A stretch of 64,000 nucleotides of DNA from the NCBI GenBank assembly GCA_017416185.1, contig JAFQDF010000022.1:27153-91152 (forward strand), read 5' to 3'. The stretch is from Clostridia bacterium (GTDB lineage: Bacteria; Bacillota; Clostridia; Oscillospirales; CAG-272). The position numbers and the translations under genes are program-made. Below the pieces are notes generated by a model that did not search any database, was not told the DNA's origin, and saw only the letters and a list, made by a program, of their open reading frames with translations. This document shows, in pieces, positions 45,233 to 53,843 of the stretch. Numbering within the stretch: position 1 is the first letter of the stretch; every line of letters begins with the position of its first letter.

Positions 45233-46411
45233 TTAGTTGATCTCCTGTAACTTTTCTAATGTCCACGCTACAGTATTGGGATCGGCTTTGATTATGTAAG
45301 CGGTAGAACGGTTTGCATCACCGTCAACACTGTCAAATACAATATCACCGCTGACGCCTGAGTAAGTTATGTTGGATAGTGCAAGCTTGATTGCTGCGGG
45401 GTCGGACGCGTTCGCCTTTTTGATGGCCTCGATAGCTATATTATAAGCGTCGTAACCAAGTACTGTTACAGCCGAAATGGTGTCGTTGCCTCCATTGAGG
45501 TCAAGTAATTCGTAATTGCTGTTGATATATTTCTTCAGCTTAGAATCAAATTCTGCATTGCCGCCCTCGTTGTAATGTGAGGATACGTACAGATCTACAG
45601 ATGTTCCTTTAACAGCCTCAAGCACCTTGTTGTCATCAAGCGTATCCGATCCTAATATGGGAATTTCAAGATTAAGTTGAGTTGCTTGGTATATGATCTG
45701 GGTGGCATAGCCTATTGACACGGGGATGAATATAACGTCAGCTTCAAATTCTTGTGCTTTTTTCAGATATGTGGTAAAATCAGAATTATGTTCAGGGAAG
45801 GAATCCTTCAATACCTGACCGCCTCTGGCGATAAATTCCTGTTCAAAATAAACTATCAGACCCTGGTCGTACTCATTGCCTGCCTCTCCTAACAGGTAAG
45901 CTTTATTCGCTCCGAACTTTTCAGAGGCAAAGCTTGCAAGAGTTGTTGCCTGGAAGGGATCCTCGTAACATATTCTGTAATAATGATCATTTCCCATTGT
46001 AACATATATATTTGTACAGGAGGCTCCGATAATGGGAATACCGGCGTTTTTGAACGTATCGGAAGCTGCTATTGAAACGTTTGAACCGTATGATCCGATG
46101 GCCAGAGATATATCGGATTTCAACAATTCTTCAGCAGCCGTAACTGCACTTTCGGGATTGGATTTATTATCTGAATACACCAATTCAATGTTATAAGTTT
46201 CTCCCAATATATCAACAGTAGGTGTGACAGAGTTTGCATATTTTATGCCAAGAAGCTCCTTCTTGCCACCTGAAGCGGAGTAACCGGTTGTTGGTTCAAA
46301 AACTCCGATTTTTATAACCTTATCATTTGAAACCGTATTCTTATTGCCGCAACCCGAAAATAACGGCACAAGCATTAACAGAACTACCGTCACCGCAATT
46401 AATTTCCTCAT
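45233..46411 (-). CDS. Branched-chain amino acid-type ABC substrate-binding lipoprotein (orphan)
   Basis: A 392-residue periplasmic-binding-protein type I domain with a lipobox (FSGC near residue 21). The family pattern is clear: KIGVFEPTTGYSASGGKKELLG, ELVYSDNKSNPESAVTAAEEL, AIGSYGSNVSIAASD, and IPIIGASCTNIYVT. LivJ-like proteins bind amino acids or small amides. No permease or ATPase of this type is adjacent, so it must use a transporter encoded elsewhere or act as a sensor. It has its own promoter and a shared terminator. Confidence 0.9.
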   Translation of the reverse strand: MRKLIAVTVVLLMLVPLFSGCGNKNTVSNDKVIKIGVFEPTTGYSASGGKKELLGIKYANSVTPTVDILGETYNIELVYSDNKSNPESAVTAAEELLKSDISLAIGSYGSNVSIAASDTFKNAGIPIIGASCTNIYVTMGNDHYYRICYEDPFQATTLASFASEKFGANKAYLLGEAGNEYDQGLIVYFEQEFIARGGQVLKDSFPEHNSDFTTYLKKAQEFEADVIFIPVSIGYATQIIYQATQLNLEIPILGSDTLDDNKVLEAVKGTSVDLYVSSHYNEGGNAEFDSKLKKYINSNYELLDLNGGNDTISAVTVLGYDAYNIAIEAIKKANASDPAAIKLALSNITYSGVSGDIVFDSVDGDANRSTAYIIKADPNTVAWTLEKLQEIN

Positions 46412-46440
46412 CTTACCCTCCCGAGACCATATATATGTAT

Positions 46441-46469
46441 ATTATAAAACAAATAATTCTTATCGTCAA
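46441..46469 (-). promoter_or_regulatory. Promoter of the orphan binding protein
   Basis: On the minus strand TTGACG and TATAAT with a 17-nt spacer, about 30 bases before the start codon. Confidence 0.8.
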
Positions 46470-46555
46470 TGGGATATCGATATTTTTTCATAAATTATTG
46501 ATTTGATTTTTATGTTATGTTATATTATATATATATTTTAAATTTGGAGGGTATT

Positions 46556-48142
46556 ATGAACGATTGGTACAAGGAAGCGGTTGTATACCAGATATATCCC
46601 AAAAGCTTTTGTGATTCAAACGGAGACGGTATAGGAGATATCCGGGGAATAATTTCAAAGCTTGATTATCTCAAGGACCTGGGAATCAATACGGTTTGGT
46701 TGTCGCCCTGTTATGTTTCTCCCGGCGATGATAACGGATATGATATAGCCGACTACAGAATGATAGACCCCGTATACGGCAGCATGGATGATTTCAGAAG
46801 GATGCTTTCAGAAATGCACAGTCGCGGTATACGTCTGCTTATGGATCTTGTAGTCAATCATACCTCGGACGAGCATATGTGGTTTACCGAAAGCAAAAAG
46901 GGTAAGGATAATCCGTACCGTGATTACTATATCTGGAAGGATCCTGTAGACGGTAAAGAACCCAACGGATGGAAATCTAATTTTGGCGGAAGTGCCTGGG
47001 AATACGATGAAGGAAGCGGACAGTATTATCTTCACCTGTACTCCAAAAAACAACCGGATCTTAACTGGGAAAACGAAAAGCTCAGACAGGAGATAGTTGA
47101 TATGATCAACTATTGGCTGGATATGGGCGTTGATGGCTTCAGGTGTGACGTCATCAATTCAATATCAAAGGATTTCTCTCAAGATGTACCGGGTGACGGT
47201 CCAAGACTTCACGAATATATCAATCTTCTGAACAGAGAGTGCTTTGAGCCGCACAATGCAATGACTGTAGGAGAGGTATGGGGGCTTACTCCCGATCAGT
47301 CGCTTATGCTTACCGACCCGAACAGAAATGAACTAAGCATTGCTTTCCAATTTGATCATATGTCTGTGGGAAGAAACGGCGGTAGGTTTTACCTTTGTGA
47401 TTTCGAACCCGAAAAATTTATGGAGCATCTTTTCAGGTGGCAGGAGGGGCTTGACGGAAGAGGCTGGAACGCAATTTGTATAGAGAATCACGATCAGCCG
47501 AGATCGCTTAACAGATATGCTGATTATGAAAACTACAGATACGAGGCCTCCACAATGCTGGGTACGATCGAGCTTTGTCTGCAGGGCACACCGTTCATAT
47601 ATCAGGGACAGGAGATAGGTCTTATTAATCCTACCTTTACATCTCTTGAGGAATGTCGTGATATCGAAGCAATAAACGCATACCCGGAGTTGATAGAAAA
47701 ATTCAGCTATGATAAGGTTATGGAGCTCTTTTCTGCTGACAGCCGCGACTGCGGAAGATCTCCAATACCCTGGAACTCCGAGAAAAACGGCGGATTCACC
47801 AATGGGGAACCGTGGCTTAAACTTCATGACAGCTATGAAAGCATCAATGTAGATGCCGATATCAAGGCGGACAGATCCATATTTGCTTATTATAAAAAGC
47901 TTATACAGCTTCATCTGAATAACAAGGCTCTTTTGTACGGAAGCTTCGGCAGGGTATACAACAAGGGTAGTGTTTCGGTATTTTCAAGGCACATTGAAGA
48001 TGAAACTGTTTTTGTGATATGCAACTTCTCAGACAAAGAAGTGAAGTTTGACTTCGGTTACCGTGAACTGATCATGTCAAATTATCCGGGCGGTGCTTTC
48101 ATTAACACCCTGCCGCCTTACGCAGCTCTTATTGTCAGATAA
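46556..48142 (+). CDS. GH13 alpha-glucosidase
   Basis: A 528-residue cytoplasmic alpha-glucosidase of the oligo-1,6-glucosidase/trehalose-6-phosphate hydrolase group. It starts with WYKEAVVYQIYPKSFCDSNGDG. The catalytic residues are visible: nucleophile aspartate in GFRCDV near 196, acid glutamate in VGEVWG near 239, and the third aspartate in ENHDQPR near 311. ATG 46556 follows a GGAGGG site. It degrades short alpha-glucosides; linkage preference cannot be told. Its stop codon overlaps the tail of the converging GT5-like gene by eight bases. Confidence 0.92.
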   Translation: MNDWYKEAVVYQIYPKSFCDSNGDGIGDIRGIISKLDYLKDLGINTVWLSPCYVSPGDDNGYDIADYRMIDPVYGSMDDFRRMLSEMHSRGIRLLMDLVVNHTSDEHMWFTESKKGKDNPYRDYYIWKDPVDGKEPNGWKSNFGGSAWEYDEGSGQYYLHLYSKKQPDLNWENEKLRQEIVDMINYWLDMGVDGFRCDVINSISKDFSQDVPGDGPRLHEYINLLNRECFEPHNAMTVGEVWGLTPDQSLMLTDPNRNELSIAFQFDHMSVGRNGGRFYLCDFEPEKFMEHLFRWQEGLDGRGWNAICIENHDQPRSLNRYADYENYRYEASTMLGTIELCLQGTPFIYQGQEIGLINPTFTSLEECRDIEAINAYPELIEKFSYDKVMELFSADSRDCGRSPIPWNSEKNGGFTNGEPWLKLHDSYESINVDADIKADRSIFAYYKKLIQLHLNNKALLYGSFGRVYNKGSVSVFSRHIEDETVFVICNFSDKEVKFDFGYRELIMSNYPGGAFINTLPPYAALIVR

Positions 48143-49514
48143 ATGAATAACAGGTCTTTTCTGCCTCTTTTTCGATAGTTATGATGCTGTCTGTGGCGGA
48201 AAAGATCTTTTTCATTGTGTTTTGCTGCAGCTTTTTATATGCTTTTTTATCGTGCTTATATACTCCAAGGGCATCCCACAGAGTATATTTAATATCCTTT
48301 TGTAGATCAGGCTCATATGTGTAAGCATTTCCGTCCAGCGTAAGCTTGTTGAAATAGGTGAAACCAAAATCAAAATATCTGTGTGTGGGAGTTATGGGAA
48401 CACAGCCGTAGCAAGAGCTGATATATGCTGCATTTCCGCATTCAGAGCCAAAGCCGCTGAATAAACAGAAATCTCCGGCAGAAAAGATATTTTTCAGCGT
48501 TTCCGCACTGCTGTCCCGTATGCATATACATTTTTCGGAAAAGGAAGGGAGCTGCTTGCTGTTCAATTTATCTGATATGATTATCAGTTGAGTGTCGCAT
48601 TGTATAAGATTGTGAACATACCTGCGGCAGGTATCTGCATTACAGTCTGCATACAGAACCACAAGCGGGATATCCTCGTTTTCCTGCAAATACAGATACC
48701 TCTGTACGAACAGTTTATTTGATGTTTTATCGTATAAGCTATCACTTGAATAGGTCTTGTGGATGTCCGGATCATTTTCCGGAGAGAATATATTATAATC
48801 GATACCTGATCTGTATTTTCTGATTTTAAAACCGAACTGTATGGCCGTATGGTGTATATCATTGCTACGATCATAAAGAATGCCGATAGCATTCTCGCCA
48901 ACAAAAACCAACGAGGAACAGATTATTGCCGCCCTTGTCAGATTTACCGAACCGTTACAGATAAGAATATGCTTATCCTCGGGTGAAAGGCCGAATACAG
49001 ACGTAACAACAGCTGTGTCATATATTCCATAGCTACAGCTGTTGATATAATGATATGTCTTGATAGTTTTTGCAATATGCTTGTTATGGTATTTGAATTT
49101 CAAAAATATCGGAACAAGTGCGGTATTCGGGGAATCGGTAAGAATATACTCAGTCGAATCAATGCTGTGAATAACCGTTTCGATTGCAGCGGTACAGTAT
49201 ACTGCTGTTCTGAGTGCATCGTCGTGATACCCCCATGTTTTTTCTCTTCCGAAAATTCTGCTGTTCGATATAAAATAAAAATTAATATTGTCTTTTTCAC
49301 AGGTGTAAAGATTTATATTGAAGTTTCCTTGGGGAAGCTTTACATAAAATGAGCCTGCTATTCCGAATTTTTCTTCAATATCAGAATACAGTCTGTCATA
49401 AAAGGGTAATACGATATTTACCTCGTGTCCCCTATTTCTGAATGCCCTTGCCACCGTCAGTGTACAAGAAGCATTATGGTTACACAGAGTATCGCTGATT
49501 ATGGTAATATTCAT
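48135..49514 (-). CDS. Glycogen/starch synthase-like glycosyltransferase (GT5 type, degenerate)
   Basis: A 459-residue protein starting at MNITIISD; the frame is open upstream to 49892 but that part runs through the terminator and the neighbouring gene. The N-terminal domain follows the GT5 outline (ARAFRNRGHEVNIVLPFYDRL near 25-45) and the C-terminal end resembles it (SGFGSECGNAAYISSCYGCVP near 375, with the E-x-C-G segment). However, the KTGGL motif that binds ADP-glucose near the N-terminus of GT5 enzymes is absent (NHNASCTL instead). It may be inactive, or may use another donor. Placement opposite an alpha-glucosidase hints at glucan metabolism. Confidence 0.58.
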   Translation of the reverse strand: MNITIISDTLCNHNASCTLTVARAFRNRGHEVNIVLPFYDRLYSDIEEKFGIAGSFYVKLPQGNFNINLYTCEKDNINFYFISNSRIFGREKTWGYHDDALRTAVYCTAAIETVIHSIDSTEYILTDSPNTALVPIFLKFKYHNKHIAKTIKTYHYINSCSYGIYDTAVVTSVFGLSPEDKHILICNGSVNLTRAAIICSSLVFVGENAIGILYDRSNDIHHTAIQFGFKIRKYRSGIDYNIFSPENDPDIHKTYSSDSLYDKTSNKLFVQRYLYLQENEDIPLVVLYADCNADTCRRYVHNLIQCDTQLIIISDKLNSKQLPSFSEKCICIRDSSAETLKNIFSAGDFCLFSGFGSECGNAAYISSCYGCVPITPTHRYFDFGFTYFNKLTLDGNAYTYEPDLQKDIKYTLWDALGVYKHDKKAYKKLQQNTMKKIFSATDSIITIEKEAEKTCYSFI

Positions 49515-49548
49515 TTCATTTTTTCCTTTACAGTTGATTTTTACTTTG

Positions 49549-49578
49549 ATTATATACCGTGATTTATGCGAAAAACAA
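49549..49578 (-). promoter_or_regulatory. Promoter of the GT5-like gene
   Basis: On the minus strand TTGTTT and TATAAT with an 18-nt spacer, located just after the terminator of the acyltransferase gene and about 35 bases before the start. Confidence 0.65.
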
Positions 49579-49579
49579 A

Positions 49580-49608
49580 GAAAAAGCAATGTATAACATT
49601 GCTTTTTC
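49580..49608 (-). terminator. Terminator of the acyltransferase gene
   Basis: Stem AAAAAGCAATGT/ACATTGCTTTTT with an ATA loop. It is symmetrical in A/T runs and serves the leftward gene ending at 49618. Confidence 0.85.
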
Positions 49609-49617
49609 TGATATAAT

Positions 49618-50880
49618 TTATTTGTTTTTTCTGGCTCTTGACAGATTAATTTTGTATATTTCTTCAGTTGCCAGGGATAATTTCGTAACAACGTTTTCCT
49701 TGTCGGGATAGCAATAGAAGGAATCTGATTCTGTAGATATATCCACACAGTCATAAGGCTTGATATGAGGAAAATCATACTCAACGTGGAGGCTGTTTGA
49801 TTGCAGAGGCATACGCTGTATACGGTAGTTCTCGCCGTTGTAATGGCCTTCAAGGATAAAACCGTTCTCGGGGTCGTGGGTGAGCTTTGCATTACCCAAA
49901 GGAATAAAGCGCCAGCAATGAGGCATAGAATGAACGTCTACCTCACATTCAAAACGGTAGCTGCCTTCTTCTATTTCGCGGCGGACCTGTTCACGCTCCC
50001 ACTTAAACCAGTCGGGTATATGAGAAAACTCGGTGTCGCCGTTAACGGCAGACAGGCTTCCGTCAACGTTTTGTTTCCATCTCTTACCGCATTTCTTACA
50101 GAACAGCTCTGCTCCCTTGGAGTCTATTTGCGATTCAGCCATACAGTGGGGGCATTTATACAGGATCTTATGCAATCCCTCGGCTCTGTAGGGCTCTGTT
50201 ATCAGTATGCCGTTTTCCTTTTGATATTTATATTCGTCATACTCAAAGGCTTCTCTGATTTTACTGTTTATCTCCTGTGCGGACATACATTCCACATCCT
50301 CTGCAGTAAGTATCTGTGTGAGGGTGGTGTGCATAGGCACTTTTTTCTTGTTCTTTACGTTCCATACGGGGGAATGGAGATAGTTTCCGCGGTGCAGAGC
50401 TACCACTACGGGAACCTTACTGCGCTTGACAAGCATACCGACAGAGTCGGGCAGATAGGATGTAATACCGCATTGGCTGTATCTTGCCTCGGGATACATA
50501 CAGAGAACGTCTCCGCGCTCAAGCACCTTCTTTATAGAACGGAGCAGGAACATATCGTTGGTAAACTTGCGTGTACAGATAGCACCTATCCATTCCATAA
50601 GCCAGGGACGCATATAGTAGCCGTCGATATTGACAACGTTGTTGAGCCGATGAGGATAAGTGCCTAAGGACACAAGCTCAAAATCAACAAATGCCTGATG
50701 GTTACTCAGCAGTATATAGGGAGGCTTTAAGCCCTCCATACCTATACACTCAACCTTGTGCTTTTTGCCTGTAAGCATAATTTTTGACAGCACCCATATA
50801 AGCCAAGTAAGATAGATAGGCTGTCTTATGGGGTATTTTGCAGTTTTATAGAATTTTGGATTTTTATAATTCACCTTCAT
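49618..50880 (-). CDS. PlsC-like 1-acylglycerol-3-phosphate acyltransferase with C-terminal zinc ribbon
   Basis: The 420 residues start with a PlsC acyltransferase domain (about 15-215): the HX4D catalytic motif in NHQAFVD near 61 and MYPEARYS near 130, where PlsC usually has an EGTRS-like motif. It is followed by a four-cysteine zinc ribbon (CPHC ... CKKC near 245-268) and an unrecognised beta-rich C-terminal domain of about 140 residues. The extra half makes it nearly twice the usual PlsC length. AAGGTG precedes the chosen ATG at 50880; GTG 50889 and ATG 50886 are alternatives. It likely acylates lysophosphatidate or a related acceptor at the membrane. Confidence 0.8.
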   Translation of the reverse strand: MKVNYKNPKFYKTAKYPIRQPIYLTWLIWVLSKIMLTGKKHKVECIGMEGLKPPYILLSNHQAFVDFELVSLGTYPHRLNNVVNIDGYYMRPWLMEWIGAICTRKFTNDMFLLRSIKKVLERGDVLCMYPEARYSQCGITSYLPDSVGMLVKRSKVPVVVALHRGNYLHSPVWNVKNKKKVPMHTTLTQILTAEDVECMSAQEINSKIREAFEYDEYKYQKENGILITEPYRAEGLHKILYKCPHCMAESQIDSKGAELFCKKCGKRWKQNVDGSLSAVNGDTEFSHIPDWFKWEREQVRREIEEGSYRFECEVDVHSMPHCWRFIPLGNAKLTHDPENGFILEGHYNGENYRIQRMPLQSNSLHVEYDFPHIKPYDCVDISTESDSFYCYPDKENVVTKLSLATEEIYKINLSRARKNK

Positions 50881-50897
50881 AATCATCACCTTTTTGC

Positions 50898-50926
50898 ATT
50901 ATACATCATTATTTTATAAAAAACAA
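50898..50926 (-). promoter_or_regulatory. Promoter of the acyltransferase gene
   Basis: On the minus strand TTGTTT and TATAAT with a 17-nt spacer, divergent from the ABC transporter promoter. Confidence 0.72.
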
Positions 50927-50939
50927 GCCTGATTTTATC

Positions 50940-50968
50940 TTGAAATAAGGAACAAAAGGGTATATAAT
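50940..50968 (+). promoter_or_regulatory. Promoter of the sugar ABC transporter operon
   Basis: Consensus TTGAAA and TATAAT with a 17-nt spacer, 31 bases before the ATPase start, which has an AAAGGATG site. Confidence 0.82.
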
Positions 50969-50999
50969 GTAATTATTGTACACGAAAGGATGATTTCCT

Positions 51000-52085
51000 A
51001 TGAAGGTTACATTGAAAAATCTTACAAAAGAATTCCCCTCGAGAAATAAAAAGCAGCCAAAGCCTGTTGTCGCTGTCAATGATTTCACTCTTGAAATTGA
51101 GAACGGAATGCTTATAGCTCTGCTCGGACCCTCGGGCTGCGGAAAGTCTACTACACTCAATCTTCTTTCCGGCTTGCAGAAGCCCACGGGAGGAGAGATA
51201 TATTTCGGTGATGATGATGTCACAAACCTTCCTCCCGAAAACAGAGGTGTAGGTCTTGTTTTCCAGAACTATGCGTTATATCCACACCTTACGGTAAAAC
51301 AGAATATCACGTTTCCTCTTGAAAACCGCCGCGGTAAGGACAAGCTGACCAAGGCTGAGATGTCCGAGATGGCAACAGAGGTTGCAAGGCTGGTGCAGAT
51401 AGACGAGCTTCTTGACCGTAAGCCCTCCGAGCTGTCAGGCGGACAGCAGCAGCGTGTAGCTATTGCAAGAGCCCTTGTCAAGCAGCCGAGAGTTCTGCTT
51501 CTTGACGAGCCTCTTTCAAATCTTGATGCAAGACTGAGACTTCAGACAAGGGAAGAGATACGCCGTATTCAGCGCTCAACCGGAATCACAACAGTATTTG
51601 TTACCCACGATCAGGAGGAGGCTATGTCTATCTCTGATATGATCGTGGTTATGAAGGAGGGAGTGCTTCAGCAGAAGGGCAGACCTCAGGAGGTTTATGA
51701 TGATCCCTGCAATCTCTTTGTAGCCAAGTTCCTCGGAACACCGCCGGTAAACGTATTTGACGGCGAGATAAAGGGCGGTAAGCTCTATATAGGTAACGAA
51801 GCGGTAATGAGCTTTGACGCTCCCGACGGTGCTGTTGACGTAGCTATACGACCCGAGGGCTTCACCCTTGAGGGAGAGGGCTGCTTTACCTGTTCCTTAG
51901 ACCGTGTTGAGGTAATGGGCAGAGATATAAGCGTTGTAGCTGACCATAGTGCTTCACAGAACGAGGTGATCCGTGCTATCGTTGATTCGGATAATCTTGA
52001 CACCCTTAAAGGTGATAAGGTAGTATTCGGTCTTAAGCCTAACAAGGTATACGTCTTTAACAAGACGACAGGTGAAAGAATATGA
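51000..52085 (+). CDS. Sugar ABC transporter ATP-binding protein (MalK/UgpC type)
   Basis: The 361-residue ATPase energises a carbohydrate importer. Motifs in order: Walker A GPSGCGKST near 42, Q-loop VFQNYALYPH near 86, signature LSGGQQQR near 143, Walker B LLLDEPLSNLDA near 163, and the switch histidine in FVTHDQEEAM near 200. A C-terminal TOBE domain (about 240-361) follows, as in MalK. It overlaps the first permease gene by ATGA. Unlike many Clostridia, which share one MsmK-type ATPase, this operon carries its own. Confidence 0.94.
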   Translation: MKVTLKNLTKEFPSRNKKQPKPVVAVNDFTLEIENGMLIALLGPSGCGKSTTLNLLSGLQKPTGGEIYFGDDDVTNLPPENRGVGLVFQNYALYPHLTVKQNITFPLENRRGKDKLTKAEMSEMATEVARLVQIDELLDRKPSELSGGQQQRVAIARALVKQPRVLLLDEPLSNLDARLRLQTREEIRRIQRSTGITTVFVTHDQEEAMSISDMIVVMKEGVLQQKGRPQEVYDDPCNLFVAKFLGTPPVNVFDGEIKGGKLYIGNEAVMSFDAPDGAVDVAIRPEGFTLEGEGCFTCSLDRVEVMGRDISVVADHSASQNEVIRAIVDSDNLDTLKGDKVVFGLKPNKVYVFNKTTGERI

Positions 52086-52969
52086 AGAACAACCTCAAGG
52101 GCTGGTTGTATCTTCTGCCTGCCATTCTCTTTTTGGGCGTGTTTATGGTCTATCCTCTGATAGACGTATTTATATACTCCTTTGAAGAGGGCTACAACTT
52201 TGCCTCACAGACATACTTCGGAGTGGGAGAATATAATTTCTCTTACGTTCTCCACGATCCCTATTTTTTGCAGGCACTAAAAAATACATTTATACTTGTA
52301 GTGATCACGGTTCCTCTCTCTACAGGACTTGCACTTCTTATCTCTGTAGGGCTTAGCTCTATAAAGAAGCTCCGTGAGCTCTATCAGACGGTATACTTTC
52401 TGCCTTATGTTACAAACACACTTGCAGTAGGTCTTGTGTTTATGATACTCTTTAAGCAGACCCCCTACAGTGACGGTTTGGCAAATACCGTTTTGTACTG
52501 GTTCGGTATTGCGCCGATTGATTTTATCGGCGGTCCCTACTGGGCAAAGATGCTTGTGCTTTGTATTTATACGATATGGGTGGTAATGCCCTTCAAGGTG
52601 CTTATACTCACAAGCGCTCTTGCATCTGTCAACGAGACATATTATGATGCCGCAAGGGTAGACGGAACCTCAAAATCCCGTATCTTCCGAAAGATAACCC
52701 TGCCTATGATATCACCTACATTGTTTTATCTTATCATCACAGGCTTTATAGGTGCATTCAAGGCTTATTCTGATGCGGTAGCACTTTTCGGCACCGACCT
52801 TAACGCAGCCGAGATGAATACTATTGTAGGTTATATCTACGATATGCTCTACGGTAACTCGGGCGGTTATCCCTCATACGCATCTGCGGCGGCGATCATA
52901 CTCTTTGTTATCGTGCTGACCATAACCTGTATCAATCTGCTTGTCAGCCGAAAGAACGTTCATTATTGA
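52082..52969 (+). CDS. Sugar ABC transporter permease (MalF type)
   Basis: A 295-residue membrane protein with six hydrophobic helices, starting KGWLYLLPAILFLGVFMVYP as in MalF/UgpA permeases. The cytoplasmic EAA loop that docks to the ATPase is YDAARVDGTSKSRIFRKITLP near 195. It overlaps the ATPase gene and is followed 10 bases later by the second permease. Together the two form the translocation path. Confidence 0.93.
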   Translation: MKNNLKGWLYLLPAILFLGVFMVYPLIDVFIYSFEEGYNFASQTYFGVGEYNFSYVLHDPYFLQALKNTFILVVITVPLSTGLALLISVGLSSIKKLRELYQTVYFLPYVTNTLAVGLVFMILFKQTPYSDGLANTVLYWFGIAPIDFIGGPYWAKMLVLCIYTIWVVMPFKVLILTSALASVNETYYDAARVDGTSKSRIFRKITLPMISPTLFYLIITGFIGAFKAYSDAVALFGTDLNAAEMNTIVGYIYDMLYGNSGGYPSYASAAAIILFVIVLTITCINLLVSRKNVHY

Positions 52970-52979
52970 GAGGTGGCAT

Positions 52980-53843
52980 ATGGATTACGAAAAGATAGAA
53001 AAAGCCGCCTTGACAAAAAAGCGGATAAGAAATATTATTATATATTCTCTTTTGACTGTATGGGCGATCATAGTTCTGTTTCCGTTTTTCTGGATGATCT
53101 TGACCTCCTTCAAGGATTACGGTGAATATAACTCCGAGTGGGTTCCAAAGCTTTATGTTTTACGCCCCACGTTGCAGAATTACAATGATGCGTTTACCCA
53201 AGTGCCTCTGGGCGGATATTTCCTTAATACGATAATCTTTACCCTTGCCACAACGGCGATAATGCTTGTGGTTACGGTACTGTCAGCCTTTGCTTTTTCA
53301 AGGCTTGACTTCAAGGGCAAGGATATAGTTTTCACTCTGTTTCTGTCACTTATGATGATACCAAACGAGCTTGTTATCATCACAAACTACGTTACGGTAA
53401 CTGATCTTGATTTGCGTAATACCTTTACCGGTCTGATACTTCCGTCGGTGACTTCGGTATTCTATATCTATCTTTTAAAAGAGAATTTCTCGCAGATACC
53501 GGACGAGCTTTATTATGCAGCCAAGGTTGACGGAACAAGCGATTTTAGATATCTGACCAAGGTTATGGTACCTATATGCAGGCCTACCGTTGTAACGATA
53601 ACCATACTCAAGGTGATCGAATGCTGGAACTCTTACGTATGGCCGAGACTTGTAACCGACGATCAGGCATATTTTCTTGTGTCAAACGGTATACAGGAGA
53701 TACGCGAAAACGGCTTCGGACGTGACAATATTCCTGCTATGATGGCGGCAGTTGTGGTTATATCGGTACCTCTCATTATACTTTTCCTTCTGTTCCGCCG
53801 TAAGATAATGGCAGGCGTATCGAGAGGAGGTATCAAGCAGTGA
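52980..53843 (+). CDS. Sugar ABC transporter permease (MalG type)
   Basis: The 287-residue partner permease with six helices and the EAA loop YYAAKVDGTSDFRYLTKVMVP near 178 (shown for the motif only). ATG 52980, with a GAGAGGTGG site, is preferred over an upstream TTG at 52941 that would overlap the previous gene. It overlaps the binding-protein gene by four bases (GTGA). Family and pairing are clear. Confidence 0.93.
   Translation: MDYEKIEKAALTKKRIRNIIIYSLLTVWAIIVLFPFFWMILTSFKDYGEYNSEWVPKLYVLRPTLQNYNDAFTQVPLGGYFLNTIIFTLATTAIMLVVTVLSAFAFSRLDFKGKDIVFTLFLSLMMIPNELVIITNYVTVTDLDLRNTFTGLILPSVTSVFYIYLLKENFSQIPDELYYAAKVDGTSDFRYLTKVMVPICRPTVVTITILKVIECWNSYVWPRLVTDDQAYFLVSNGIQEIRENGFGRDNIPAMMAAVVVISVPLIILFLLFRRKIMAGVSRGGIKQ

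Noticed and set aside
49515..49892. Upstream extension of the GT5-like frame
   Set aside because: This part runs through a promoter, a terminator and the end of the neighbouring gene. The protein proper begins at MNITIISD with a ribosome-binding site.
49801..50667. 288-codon plus-strand frame opposite the acyltransferase
   Set aside because: Antisense to a gene with clear HX4D and zinc-ribbon motifs; no start site signals.
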